This document shows, in pieces, positions 12,284 through 23,811 of a DNA stretch of 64,000 bases. The stretch's first letter is position 1, and every line of letters begins with the position of its first letter. The notes below the pieces were generated by a model. That model did no database searches. It was not told the DNA's origin and saw nothing but the letters and a program-made list of their open reading frames with translations. This stretch comes from Tretioscincus oriximinensis. Its lineage: Eukaryota; Chordata; Lepidosauria; Squamata; Gymnophthalmidae. Position numbers and translations under genes: made by a program. The stretch lies in contig JAJVDF010000018.1 in NCBI GenBank assembly GCA_022410635.1, positions 3,268,612 through 3,332,611 on the forward strand. Direction: 5' to 3'.

Positions 12284-12572
12284 CGTTTGCCTAGGTAGTG
12301 GTAGCTAACTGCTTGGACAGTTTCAAGACAGGACTAGACAGGTTTATGGGCACCAAGGATATAAATGGGTACTAGGATGGATGTTGCCTCCGGGATGGAG
12401 CAACAGGTAGTACTCCTGAAATACTATTTGCAGGGAATCATGAACAGGTGTATATTTTGCTTTCCTCTGTTCAGACAGCCCTGGTGCATCTGGTGGGCAT
12501 CTCTGTGAGATAGAATGCTGGACCGGATGGGCTGTGGCCTGATCCAATATGGCTCTTCTTATGTTTTTATGC
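12284..12572 (+). mobile_element. CR1/L3-type LINE 3' end, head-to-head with the previous copy
   Basis: It begins ggtagtggtagctaac and runs through the end of the LINE reading frame (DRFMGTKDINGY-like), then the 3' untranslated region with gcctccgggatggagcaaca. It ends with atggctcttcttatgttttt. It is the plus-strand equivalent of 19,622-19,915. A short flanking repeat, tgcct, occurs before the start (12,287 area) and after the end (12,571 area), a weak TSD candidate. Confidence 0.85.
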
Positions 12573-13322
12573 CTGAACAAAACCTTTGAACAAAATTGAA
12601 TGAGGAATGATGATATAAAATAACCAACGTACCTCGAATCAGACCTACTCGTACAACGCCCTTGTTTATTGTTAGTCTGCATTATACAGATGGGTTAGCA
12701 ATTAATGTGGGAACAACTGGCAGCATATCGTTTCCTGGGGATGAATGCACAATATTGCATTTGCAGTATTCAGCGTAATTGATCTCTGGATTTGCATTTA
12801 GTTATCTGCTCTTTCATCACTGCAGAATCCAGGGTCTCTTCAATCCTCAGATAAAATTACTTCTCCTCCCACTTGTAACTATTATCATATATTAGCTCTT
12901 CTGCCCCCCTCCCCTATAGCTTGAAGTGAGTAGTCTGCGCTTGATGTCTCATTTTCTTCCCCTCTCTTTTCTTGATTCTTTTCAATTTGGAACCTGTCCT
13001 CCCCATTTTATTCAGAGAGCTCTGCAAAAATTACTGACAATCTCTATTTTGCTCAACTCAAAGGTCTTCATTGTGCCCTCATTTTCTATGACCAGGCTGC
13101 TGCCTTTACTAGCAATTTTATCGCCTCCCACTTTTCTAGTCCTTAATAGAGCTTGCTGGAACTGATATCCATTTTCACACTGTGTATCCTGACCCATTGA
13201 GTTAGTTCACTCAAACATTTCAGAAGTGATTGAAACTGTAGACTGGAAAGTGTACAAAATTGTGCAAAACTAAATCTCATTTCAGATACTTTCTTGAATT
13301 TATTTTGAGCATTCTATAGACC
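12573..13322. other. intronic sequence, nothing recognised
   Basis: Pyrimidine-rich around 12,900-12,980. The overlapping small open frames near 12,926-13,197 look random. Confidence 0.45.
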
Positions 13323-13463
13323 TAGGCTGACCAGATGACCCCTTTTTCTGGGGGGGGGGTGAAAACCCATTTTTGGGGTGCCTCCTGGTTTTTGCTGAGG
13401 AATTTTTTTCTCAAAAAAAGATTTTTTTTCCAATTTTTAAATTTTTTTTATCTGGTCAGCCTA
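13323..13463. mobile_element. 141-bp MITE with perfect 14-bp terminal inverted repeats
   Basis: The ends are TAGGCTGACCAGAT and ATCTGGTCAGCCTA, exact inverted copies, with TA at both extremes as expected for a TA target duplication. The interior has a G run, gcctcctggtttttgctgag and A/T runs. A second copy of the same family begins at 63,891 and runs out of the window. Non-coding and non-autonomous. Confidence 0.85.
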
Positions 13464-14379
13464 TCAAATGCATCATTTAAGAAAATTCAAGACTTGTGAA
13501 AGCTACAATCCTAAAACCAGTGCCAACGAATATTTTGAGCGAAAGTTCAGCAGCATTTAGGGAGCCATAACTGGATCATATGCAGCATACATAATTACAT
13601 AAATATGTTTTAGCTTTACATTTTTGGACATGGGTGCTTTTAACGTCTTGTTTCACCTTGCCTGGTCAATGGCTGCAATTATATTCAAATTCAATTGTTT
13701 GATCACACTCAGTCTCAGTAAATTGTATATGTCTTTTAATCAGGCTTAATTTACTTACTGGTCTGTCTTTTATTTAAATGAAAAACAGCTGTGAAGTCTG
13801 AATACAGTGCCACTTTCCAAATCTTGGTTGCTGAAACCTTGTCCCAGGTCTTATTTCATTCTAAAGCTGATCTTCACTACAATCAGTACGGGGGTGAGGC
13901 TGGGTGTGGGTGGAGAGGTTACTGTTGAGTTGGGCATAAAAAAGTGCTAGGGAAACAGCTTTTTTAATTAAAAGCTTCCCTAGCTAAGAATACTTGAAAT
14001 AGTGGAGGTTTTATTTTCTCTTCTCCTTAAGTGGAGCATTTTTTCTCCATCACAGGTAAAAATGGGAGGAGGGAGAAATTGGGAAAGAAATGTATTATAG
14101 CCAGTCAGGCACTTAAGGGCAGCATTTATTTTTATTTTTATTTTCTTTAAAATGTGAAGCACTTCTCAAGGGGAAAGCAGGAGAAGAGAGGATGAGAAAG
14201 TCAACACAGGAAAGAAACAGCTTTTACTTGGAGCTTCCACTCCCAAAGCCTTCTGGGATTTGTAGTAAAAATGCATGAATTTTCCTTCCCATTTCACTAC
14301 AAATCCAGGAGGAAGAAAGAAACATGTGGACTTAGAACTACAAAAATGTAGGTGCTTTATTTTGTGAGAGTAAGACTTA
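13464..14379. other. intronic sequence, nothing recognised
   Basis: AT-rich sequence with no coding or mobile signal. Confidence 0.45.
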
Positions 14380-14759
14380 GGTTGCATCCACATGAGGAGC
14401 TAAACCTGCTCCTACCTTTGATAGCGGGTGGGCGGCCATCTGCATGACTCACGCGGTGGCCACCATAGGTGAGAGGGAAGAAGTGCCAGCCCATGATTGG
14501 CCAAATTCAGCATTCCCTCCGCATGCCCAGCTTTGCAGGGCTCTCCGCAAATTGGTGGTGGGGCCCGGCAAAGCAGGCCACATTTGAGAAAGCAGCAGGT
14601 TTTAAGCGTGCAGTGCCATGAAAACAGAAAATATAAGCTCTCAGTAAACCTGTTGCAAGGCAGGTTTGCTGCCTTGGCTTTACAAACTGCCATTACGTCT
14701 GCAGGAGCTGCCAGGACGGCGTTCCTATGCAGACTTCATCACTCCATGTGGATGCAGCC
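14380..14759. mobile_element. GC-richer inverted-repeat MITE, about 380 bp
   Basis: The left end ggttgcatccacatg and right end catgtggatgcagcc are inverted copies with one mismatch. The interior is clearly richer in G+C than its surroundings and contains CpG, for example cacgcggtggcc. Three overlapping open frames inside have no recognisable domain. The ends resemble those of the element at 53,761-53,913. The superfamily is uncertain and no clear TSD was read. Confidence 0.7.
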
Positions 14760-16837
14760 ATAAAGTGGCAACAGGCAGTTGGGTGATGCATCATGAATTT
14801 TATGGAAAGGAATGGGGCATTGTTGTTAGGGAATCACACAGATTTCCATCTTATTCATTGCTCTTTATAACAATAGGCATGGTCTGAGGACCATTGAAGA
14901 GATGACTGCCACAAATGTTTAGCATGCACAGGAAATATACATGCACAAATGGCAGCATTGTTGCGCATCTCAGAATTCTGCACTGGTGAGATACTTGGAT
15001 GAGCAGCACCAAACACCAGTGACCAGGTAAAGTCATCTTGTGCCACGGTTGACTTCATGAGGAAAATATGCACGTGGACACACCCTTGCTCTTTTTTAAT
15101 TCTCTCTTCAACATACTGATACAGAAGAGACAAGAAATGAAATTCAGTTAAATTTTTGCCAGGTGTAAGTTGTAGGGATTGGAACACACTCCTAAGCCTA
15201 CATTAAAGCCTACCATGGCTAATAAAAATGATGTTATTGTCAAAGTAATAAATTCAGACTCTAAAAGGCCATATCTGCTATCAGCTCATTACGATTCAAC
15301 CAAAACAAGTGAACCCGATCACAAGCTGCACAAACTGATGGTATTTCCAGAAGACTGACCGATGGAAAGATTTCGTAACCTGCCTTGAAATGTTAATTGG
15401 AATAGAAATTTGCATGGCACAAGTGTAAATCACAATCATTTTAGAGATACAAAGATATGTCTTTTCTATATGTTTTGTCAAGGAAATGAATTACAGAAAC
15501 ATCTTTCTCCTTCTTTCTTTTCCTTTTGTATGTAAGTGCTCATCATTCAAGCAGCCCCTCTGAGACCAGAGAGAGACATAAGGGATTCTTAATGTCACTG
15601 GATAAGAATTTCATTTGTGGTTGTAGATTCAGTTATCAGGTATCTGGTTTCCTCTCCTTCCTACTAGAAAAAAGTATTTCTGCTATTATTATGTACAAAA
15701 TGGTAGGATCTGGTTTAGGTTACTGCAATGTCTGTGTTATACATAAAACTGCTTTTGAGGCCTATCAAATTATGCAGAAGATGACATCAAGATTGCTTAC
15801 CGTATTATGTATTTATTTATTCATTTATTTAAGTTGGTTGGTTGATTGGTTATTTAGTTGGTTAGCAAGCTAGCAATTTACACCCTTCATTTTTGGGCCC
15901 AAGGCTGGTAACAGAAGATTGAAGAAATATTTTTTTAAAAAAAATACACATTAATAAAACTTTTAATAGGATCTACACCTTCCCTCCTTTCCTCCCTGGA
16001 AATTCAGAACACAGAGGGAGCTAAGAGTCAAAGGTTTGGGTGAAGAAGTAAGTTAATGTAGCTTTAAATATACTGTAACTGGCTGAAATAGCTTCATTGG
16101 CTCTTAAGGCAATTCTTCATGTCCAATATACTTAAAGCAATAGCTTTAAGAAAAGTTAATGTATCAGTGGATATCTAGGTATTATTTCCAAGTTGGAGAG
16201 ACAGGCAGGATGCCTCAATAATAAACAAGTTGCAGGGAATAGAGATCAGATGAAAGTTTTTTATTCCTTTTCAACTTAAAAGGTTTTAGAGGCTATTGGT
16301 GGGCAACTGGGTGAGACTCTTAGTAGATGCTCTGATCCAGCATACCTGCTAGTATGGAATCACTCTTATTCTCAAGAGTGCCTCGTATTTAATGAGAGAT
16401 TTTCCTTTAATTTCCTTTGGATTTCTTTATTATATACATCAAGAATTATTTAGATTCAGTCTCTTTCTCTATCTTTTTAATATAATGCTTATATTTCATT
16501 GTTGATGGAATCTGGAAATGTCTTTTCCTTTCAACATATAAAATCAGATTTCCCAAACATAGGTTTTATGTGACTGATTTTATCCACCACATTATGTTTT
16601 ATTGTCTGAATTGGTTTGGGTTTTTCATTTTTCTCCACAAATTCAAACGGCAAAGTAAACTATTTCATATGAAATAAATTTGATAATAAAATTGGATGGA
16701 ATCCTGAAATCATTTATATTATGCATGGAATAAGATTACCCAAGATTACAGGTTATGGTCACACTTTAAAACAGTAGTCTGTCCTAGGGAGTAATTTAGG
16801 ACAATTTCGGCTTGGTCACACTTAACTATTTTGTTTT
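14760..16837. other. intronic sequence; possible weak L2 relic near 15,690-15,800
   Basis: Around 15,690-15,800 the plus strand reads VGSGLGYCNVCVIHKTAFEA and then IMQKMTSRLL, which loosely resembles the post-RT segment of L2-type LINEs. An A/T-rich simple stretch with atttatttattcatttattt follows at 15,810-15,960. Nothing else was recognised. Confidence 0.35.
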
Positions 16838-17330
16838 TTATTTAATTACATTTATATACCCAAAGGACTCTGCGTTGATCATATTAAAATACGATAAAAC
16901 AATTATGATAGAATCAGTCAGATAGAACAATTAAAAATATGACTGCCTTCAAAGAGAGTGGAATTTTTGGTTCATCTGGCGAGGGTAAACAGGTCTTCAC
17001 CAAACGTCTGAAGGTGTACAGTGTAAGTGCCTGACGCACCTCAGAGGGGTGACAATTCCAAACCTGGGGGCTATAACAGAGAAGACCGTTGTGTCTGTAG
17101 CCCCTTGACGGGTGAAGGAGGTAGTACTGTGAGTAGCACCTCATTAGAAGATCTTAGGGTGCAGGCAGGTACATATGAGACCTTCGGGTATAGGGTGGGG
17201 TATAAGTATAAATAAATAAATAATAAATATGGGAGGAGGTGTTCCTTCAAATATTTGGGGCCCAAGTCGTTTAGGGTCTTGTAAGTACCTTGAATTGGGC
17301 TCAGTACTTACAATGGTATCTTTCTGAAAC
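16838..17330 (-). mobile_element. L2-type LINE 3' portion carrying a small nested insertion
   Basis: The minus strand of 17,144-16,914 encodes LLCYSPQVWNCHPSEVRQAL and then YTFRRLVKTCL, the C-terminal signature of the L2-type reverse transcriptase frame. The plus-strand layout (tggggcccaagtcgtttagg, then caccaaacgtctgaagg) parallels the copy at 2,812-3,359. A 49-bp LINE/SINE tail sits inside it at 17,178-17,226. The copy has stops and is inactive. Confidence 0.78.
17178..17226 (+). mobile_element. tail-only LINE/SINE insertion nested in an L2 copy
   Basis: The insert reads agaccttcgggtatagggtg and ends in aaataaataaataataaa, the terminal part shared by the L2 copies and the SINE at 47,185. 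It is flanked by atatg at 17,173-17,177 and 17,227-17,231. Removing it restores the L2 order seen at 2,812-3,359, acatatg followed by ggaggagg. It therefore looks like an extremely 5'-truncated insertion of only the last 49 bases. Confidence 0.65.
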
Positions 17331-17464
17331 TTTGTGAATCTCCTTTGCCTGGAAAAAGACAGGCTTCAGTGTGGCAGTATTGGCTGGGTGATGGTGGTGG
17401 TGTGGCAAGGCAGGGCCATGGGAAGGGGCAACATGGATGGGATCCTCCCTGCACAAGTCAGACG

Positions 17465-17666
17465 TAGGATTACCAAATACCCATTTTTAGCAGGACGTGT
17501 CCATATTTTGATACCATTGCCTATAGTGTGGGGTGAAATATTTTGGGAGTGTTCTTTGGGGTGGACTGCAACTCCAATACGCACCAGCTTTTAAAAAAGG
17601 TTCAGTCCTGCTTTTGTCCTACTTTTGAAACTGTCCAATTTTCCACATTTATGTTTGGTAACTCTA
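17465..17666. mobile_element. TA-flanked MITE with imperfect inverted repeats
   Basis: The left end is taggattaccaaata and the right end is tttggtaactcta, inverted copies with mismatches and TA at each outer end. Inside, tagcaggacgtgtccatatt and cagtcctgcttttgtccta also form an inverted pair. It probably belongs to the broad mariner-like group, as does the 13,323 element. Confidence 0.65.
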
Positions 17667-19620
17667 GTCATACATCATCCATTGTATTTTTTCACCTGCC
17701 TCTCAGACAGTGTCCTGGGATAGTCAATGTTTCAAGTAATCCGATGTGGGAAGGAAAGTCCACATAAATAAATAAACTCATAAAAAAGATATTTTTGATC
17801 TTTTGATTGGTCTCCATTTACATAAAGTGGAAAGTGTGATAGTGTCTACAAGGAAATGTTAACATAACAATTTGTAAAAAATGAAAAAATAGAGGAACCT
17901 GCCAAACAGTTGATTTTAACACTCTTCTAATACTTTGGAGGCCAGAAACACTTTATGGTGATGGTAGACTGGTGAATGTGTACATTTGCTATCCCTTTTT
18001 CACTCTACAACCCTATTATTTTAAATAGCTGGCTTTAGCAATATTTTTAGGCATCCTAGCAATCTCTGTTATCTTCCCAGCCTCCCCTCCCTGCCCCAAT
18101 AACCCACCTCCTTTATCCCTTCATTCTTCTTGAGTTTATCATTTTTAGCAACATCAGGCATCAAAAGCAAGCAATTCTTTTCCATTTTTCTAGGTGTGAT
18201 CTGTGTAAATGTTAAATTTGTGCACTTTTGTGGTTTTTCACTTCCGATTTATAGCACTTCTGCCTTTGGCCATTTCAGATCTGATTTGTAGTCCAGCTGA
18301 GTTATAGCATTGATGTGACAATGTCCGAATATGCTTTGGAATAATGGAATGACAGGTTTACTTGTTTATATTTCTGTTCTGTTCTTTACCTCAAGTATAA
18401 AAGAGATAAACAGATAAAATATTTACTTTTCAAAGTTACTGTCAGGGAATGATCACTGGGAGATATTCTCATCCACTAATAAGAGGCAGTGTTTCCTATC
18501 TTTTGCCCCTCCCTGGACAGAAACATTCCTGTTCTTAGTGCAGGAACCACAAATGCAAAAGTTGTATTCCAAACCATGAGTGTTCCATGGTCATATACTT
18601 GATTGCATGATTGGGTGATAACATGTCATGTGACATTTTTACCAGTTATGGTAAGAAGGGAGCATGGTAAGCATGTACACAGAAGGCTTACAGCAGCATA
18701 CAGCTTTCATACATCTTGAAAGAATGTTTCCAGGACATCAGAGTTATTGTGGACTGCTTAGTGCAGTTTATACAAAGTACATTAGGTTTACATATGGTTT
18801 CAGGATGAATGGCAGTGCAGAAGTCCTGTTAAACCCAGTCTAGCTAATCAGGTCTAGCTAAAGTAATAATGGTGTCTGCAGGGGAAAGGATGCTGTTGCT
18901 TCAGCCAATGGTTGCGTAAAGAGATTACCCTAAATTGACTTTTCCAAAGAGCCAGCATATATATGAGATGTGTGTGAGTAATTTTTGATTAAAACAGGAA
19001 TATAAAAGACAAGGTCTTAAAGACAAAGTATACTTATCATTCTTTTATATATACATCATTCCCTTAAAAAATCACAAGGCTGCCCATTGACTTTGAGTCA
19101 GTCCAAGAATCTATGGTAATTAGATTGGTTTAGATTTGAACACGATATGGAAAATGGCATTTGGTGCAGAATTCATTTGCCAGCTTGAAAAAGTTGTAGC
19201 TGCTTCAGACTGAATCTGCTCTGCACTGGTTTTACTGACTACCAGGTGAATTCAAAGCAGGTATTATACACCAGGCATTGATTGCATCCATGTTCCACTT
19301 TCTATTGCCTTTTGCTGCACAGAGCGAAACTCTTGAGATATCACCACAGATACCTTTTGTTCATTGATGCGGGTATTGAGAAACTAGGACTACATTTACA
19401 AGGTGTTTAAACAAAATTACCTTTGAGGTAGCTTAGGAACAGCTTAGCTGTGTTTGCAAATGGGATTGTTCTCATGCAGTTCTGCCTTTTCCCATCTTAT
19501 GAACATTGTAGGCCGGAGAAGATGGATTAGAGCTGGAATGAGAACATGAGGGGCAGATGCTGCTGTTTCTAAAGTATAGACCAAGGTTGTTTTTTTCAGT
19601 GTGTAATCTCTTTCTATATA
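17667..19620. other. intronic sequence, nothing recognised
   Basis: AT-rich DNA with no coding frame above about 60 codons and no identified repeat. Confidence 0.5.
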
Positions 19621-19621
19621 A

Positions 19622-21052
19622 TTAAGAACATAAGAAGAGCCATACTGGATCAGGCCACAGCCCATCGAGTCCAGCATTCTGTGTCACACAAAGGCCCACC
19701 AGATGCACCTGGGCAGTCCGAACAGAGGAAAGCAAAATATGCTGCTCCTGTTCGTGACTCCCTGCAAATGGTATTTCAAGAGTCCTGCCTGTTGCTCCAT
19801 CCCGGAGGCTACATCCAGACAACTATCTTAGTATCCATTTATACCCTTAGTGTCCATAAACCTGTCTAGTCCTGTCTTGAAACTATCCAAGCTGTTAGCT
19901 ACCACTACCTCTTCANNNNNNNNNNNNNNNNNNNNNNNNNNNNNNNNNNNNNNNNNNNNNNNNNNNNNNNNNNNNNNNNNNNNNNNNNNNNNNNNNNNNN
20001 NNNNNNNNNNNNNNNNNNNNNNNNNNNNNNNNNNNNNNNNNNNNNNNNNNNNNNNNNNNNNNNNNNNNNNNNNNNNNNNNNNNNNNNNNNNNNNNNNNNN
20101 NNNNNNNNNNNNNNNNNNNNNNNNNNNNNNNNNNNNNNNNNNNNNNNNNNNNNNNNNNNNNNNNNNNNNNNNNNNNNNNNNNNNNNNNNNNNNNNNNNNN
20201 NNNNNNNNNNNNNNNNNNNNNNNNNNNNNNNNNNNNNNNNNNNNNNNNNNNNNNNNNNNNNNNNNNNNNNNNNNNNNNNNNNNNNNNNNNNNNNNNNNNN
20301 NNNNNNNNNNNNNNNNNNNNNNNNNNNNNNNNNNNNNNNNNNNNNNNNNNNNNNNNNNNNNNNNNNNNNNNNNNNNNNNNNNNNNNNNNNNNNNNNNNNN
20401 NNNNNNNNNNNNNNNNNNNNNNNNNNNNNNNNNNNNNNNNNNNNNNNNNNNNNNNNNNNNNNNNNNNNNNNNNNNNNNNNNNNNNNNNNNNNNNNNNNNN
20501 NNNNNNNNNNNNNNNNNNNNNNNNNNNNNNNNNNNNNNNNNNNNNNNNNNNNNNNNNNNNNNNNNNNNNNNNNNNNNNNNNNNNNNNNNNNNNNNNNNNN
20601 NNNNNNNNNNNNNNNNNNNNNNNNNNNNNNNNNNNNNNNNNNNNNNNNNNNNNNNNNNNNNNNNNNNNNNNNNNNNNNNNNNNNNNNNNNNNNNNNNNNN
20701 NNNNNNNNNNNNNNNNNNNNNNNNNNNNNNNNNNNTACACAATATCAACTGGATCCCCTTTATCTACATGTTTGTTTACATTCTCAAAGAATTCTAGCAA
20801 GTTGGTAAGGCATGATTTACCTTTGCTAAAGCCATGCTGAGTTTCATTCAGCAATGCATGCTTCTCCATGTGTTTAGTAATTTTGTCCTTAATTAAGGTT
20901 TCCAACACTTTACCTGGAATTGATGTTAAACTGATTGGTCTATAATTTCCGGGATCACCCCGGGATCCTTTTTTGAAGATTGGTGTTACATTAGCTACCT
21001 TCCAATCTATTGGTACTATGCCTGATCTTATTAGGGCTTCTGCATTTAGAGT
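19622..21052 (-). mobile_element. CR1/L3-type LINE spanning an assembly gap
   Basis: From 21,052 down to 20,736 the minus strand encodes a well-preserved reverse transcriptase start: LNAEALIRSGIVPIDWKVAN, then TPIFKKGSRGDPGNYRPISL, then LNETQHGFSKGKSCLTNLLE, ending at VDKGDPVDIV. An 820-bp run of N follows. From 19,915 down to about 19,832 the frame ends with EEVVVANSLDSFKTGLDRFM, DTKGINGY and a stop. The 3' untranslated region then runs to 19,622, ending in the ggctcttcttatgttcttaa block. The catalytic palm should lie inside the gap. The visible parts have no stops, so this is the youngest-looking CR1 copy in the window. It is 5'-truncated near 21,052. Confidence 0.9.
19916..20735. other. 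assembly gap of 820 N
   Basis: Unsequenced or unresolved bases inside a LINE. The two edges are parts of the same element on the same strand, so the gap most likely hides the rest of its reverse transcriptase. Long frames that cross the gap are artefacts. Confidence 0.99.
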
Positions 21053-23811
21053 ACTTTGAGATTGTTTTGTAGGAAGTAAATAAAAAGTCAAATGCTTTCT
21101 CTTCTCTCTCTGCTTTTCGTTTTCTAAGAGTATTTGATTTAAAACTATCAGAAACAGAATGTTGACTTTTTAATTTGATGTGGAAGGCCTTTCTTGTTTT
21201 TTATGAATGTTTATTTGAGATATCTAGCTGGATATAAGACTACACAGACTTGTGTCTGACACATTCATTTGCTTAAGATGTGAATGCTTTCTTTTCCTAT
21301 TAATAGCATACAATTTTTCCTCTTTCACAACCCAGTCCATTCACTTAATACCTCTGCCATTTCCACTAGAGGTGGGTAAGAAAAACATCGTTTTGCCTTT
21401 TTGTTGTAATAATAGAAATTGATAGAAGATGGATAGTGGCATTTCAGTAGATGTTTATGCTTCCTAATAACAGAATTTTACAAGTTATTCTGGTTCTTTT
21501 TTCATTGAAATGAATCGCTAACTATCTAAAAATAACTATAACTGTCTCAGGAAAGAATGCCCTTATCAGCAGACATGCTCTTTAGAACATTCAGTATAAA
21601 AGTATATGTATACTGTGTAAATGTATGTGTTTCTGAAATAATTTTATATTGCTGCACATAAACAATCTCTGTTAATATGAATGTTATCTTCACCCAGATA
21701 GGAAGGAAGCAATCAATTGATGGTTACTTATAGTTTTGTTAGCCTTTGCTGCTGCTTAGCATTTCATGCTGCAGCTGGAACTACAATTTAACTGAGAAAA
21801 TATTGTGCTGCCTTTTTAAGTGGAGTAATAAGGACTCAAAAACTTCCTCATACAACTTGAGATAGAAGGCATGTGCATTTTGAAGTGTACAACAATCCCT
21901 TACTCCCTTGCTATCACATTCAACCCATCTACATGACTGCCTAGCATTTTAACACCAAACACTTTTGCTTACATATATAATATTCCCTCTTCATAAAAAA
22001 ACCATTAAAACCCTTCCGATAACGGAGTGTGATACAGTAGTTTATTCATGCTTCAGTGGCATTGGAGCACTTTGGAATTATGCATCATATCCAGGCCAGC
22101 ATTTAAAGCTGGTGTATGAATAATGCTGTTGCAAACAATTTGCCTGTAAACACAATGCAATTTGGATAGCTTATAGATTAGGCTGTGATATTCCAGTGCC
22201 ATTACAGGTCTAATTGCCATAGTAGCCAATCTGACATTAGTGCCTTTTCATTTAATCCACCTGCAATGTCTCTCCGTTTCTCTTTCATTCAGTCTCACTC
22301 TCTTGTCGTTTTGATGGATGTGTTGCCTATAAAATTGAGCCCTGGCAAGAGCGAGTTTTCTCACATTCCCAAACCACATGTGGGCTACAGTTTCATTCAC
22401 ATTTCTGCTTTCGGCATGTGGTTACAGAGAAGATCTCCCCTACACCACCAACCAATTTATGATCAAATAACTCTTACTCAAAGATTGTAATACTAGAAAG
22501 ACACTTGTATTTTAGCATGTTAGCAGATGGAAACAAGGAGGGTAGAAAGCTTGAATTGTTGGCATGGTATTTAACAGATGTGATTTTCATTATCCTGTTT
22601 GAAAACTAGCTTGCTATAGTTTAATGTCTTTAAAGTATGAATTTCCCCCCAAATAGCCATAACCTGAGCGAAGAGGTTTTCCACTTTGCTGAACTGTATG
22701 TACTGTTTTGTATTACTGCATATACTGTGTCTGTTCACAAAAACTATACATTCTAGTCTACAGATGCAGCCAAATGGCAGGGTTGTGAGTTACTCTTACG
22801 AACTAACACTACAAGCTTCTTTCCTGGAAGTGGAAATTCTCATAATGAAAAATGTATTCCCCAAATCTTCTCACAAATGGTGTTGGTATTCTTTTTCCTG
22901 TATTTGCTGTCACTATGTTTTATTTCTATGTATTTGTAACAGTGGTGTAGATTGGTTTAGTTAAAATGTTTTTAGAAGTTGTCTTGGGAAACTGAAGCTG
23001 AAAGGCTAAGTGTACATAGGTTAAACACATAAATCAAGTCCATAGACGTTTCTGATTCAGAACTGTCCATTCCAACAGCAGAAGACCTACATATTGTTAG
23101 ATTTAAACTTTTTGCTTTTATCTAAAGCATATCGCCTGAAAAGCACAACTATGCTCCCCTGTGAAATTATCAGTGTGTAAAAGGCTGGCTTGTTAATTTA
23201 GGTGAAATTTTTTCTGGCTCACTGCTCTTTATTTATAATGTTTTGATGCTTTCTTCCATGGTAAGTATTTCTCAAGGACTTGTCAAGCTTGTTGTTGATC
23301 TGGCAATGACAGGTTAAAGGAGGTCAAGCTATTAGAAATACTGAGAAATCCAGAAGTCTAGAAGCCTAGATTTTGATCCTTTTTGCTATAAAATTACCTC
23401 TGTCATGGAACCTGAGTCATGATACGATTCAGAAGTGCTTCACCTTTAAAAGGGTGGTTATCNTATGAGTGAAACTTAAAAATGTTGTCATTTTGCTGGT
23501 GCTAAGAATGCCTTGTGTGANAGAGTATGTGTATGTTGTCCTAGAGCCCTTAGATTATTGGCTTTATTTTTGTTGGCTGATTACATGGTCACTGATACTG
23601 GAACAGGTCTTAAAAGTAGACATCTATCACACAATTGGAATTGTACACAGTAAAGTACACAGATACTCCAAGTCTGTCTAATCCACTTCACTTACAATGA
23701 TTATTGATCACCAAGATTCAAGTACACTGCCATCCGTCAATTTCATTTTCTTTATCCTTTTTTAATTGCCTTTTTTCTCCTTCTATTTCCCTTCTGATTT
23801 GTTCTACACAG
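21053..23811 (+). other. EPHB1: EPHB1 upstream intron, distal part and splice acceptor
   Basis: No element was recognised here. The last 60 bases form a strong acceptor: a pyrimidine tract (ccttttttctccttctattt, then cccttctgatttgttctaca) ending in cag at 23,809-23,811. The cttctgat around 23,791-23,798 is a plausible branch-point region. The upstream coding exon, which in EPHB1 is very short, was not found in the window. Confidence 0.75.

Noticed and set aside
12344..12682. 112-codon minus-strand frame
   Set aside because: It is the antisense of a CR1-type LINE 3' untranslated region.
19828..21091. Very long open frames across the N gap
   Set aside because: The middle is undetermined bases; only the minus-strand LINE parts at each edge are real.
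23704..23811. Upstream ATG in frame with the EPHB1 exon, giving a longer frame
   Set aside because: The extra 36 codons read through the pyrimidine tract and the AG acceptor, so they are intron, not protein.
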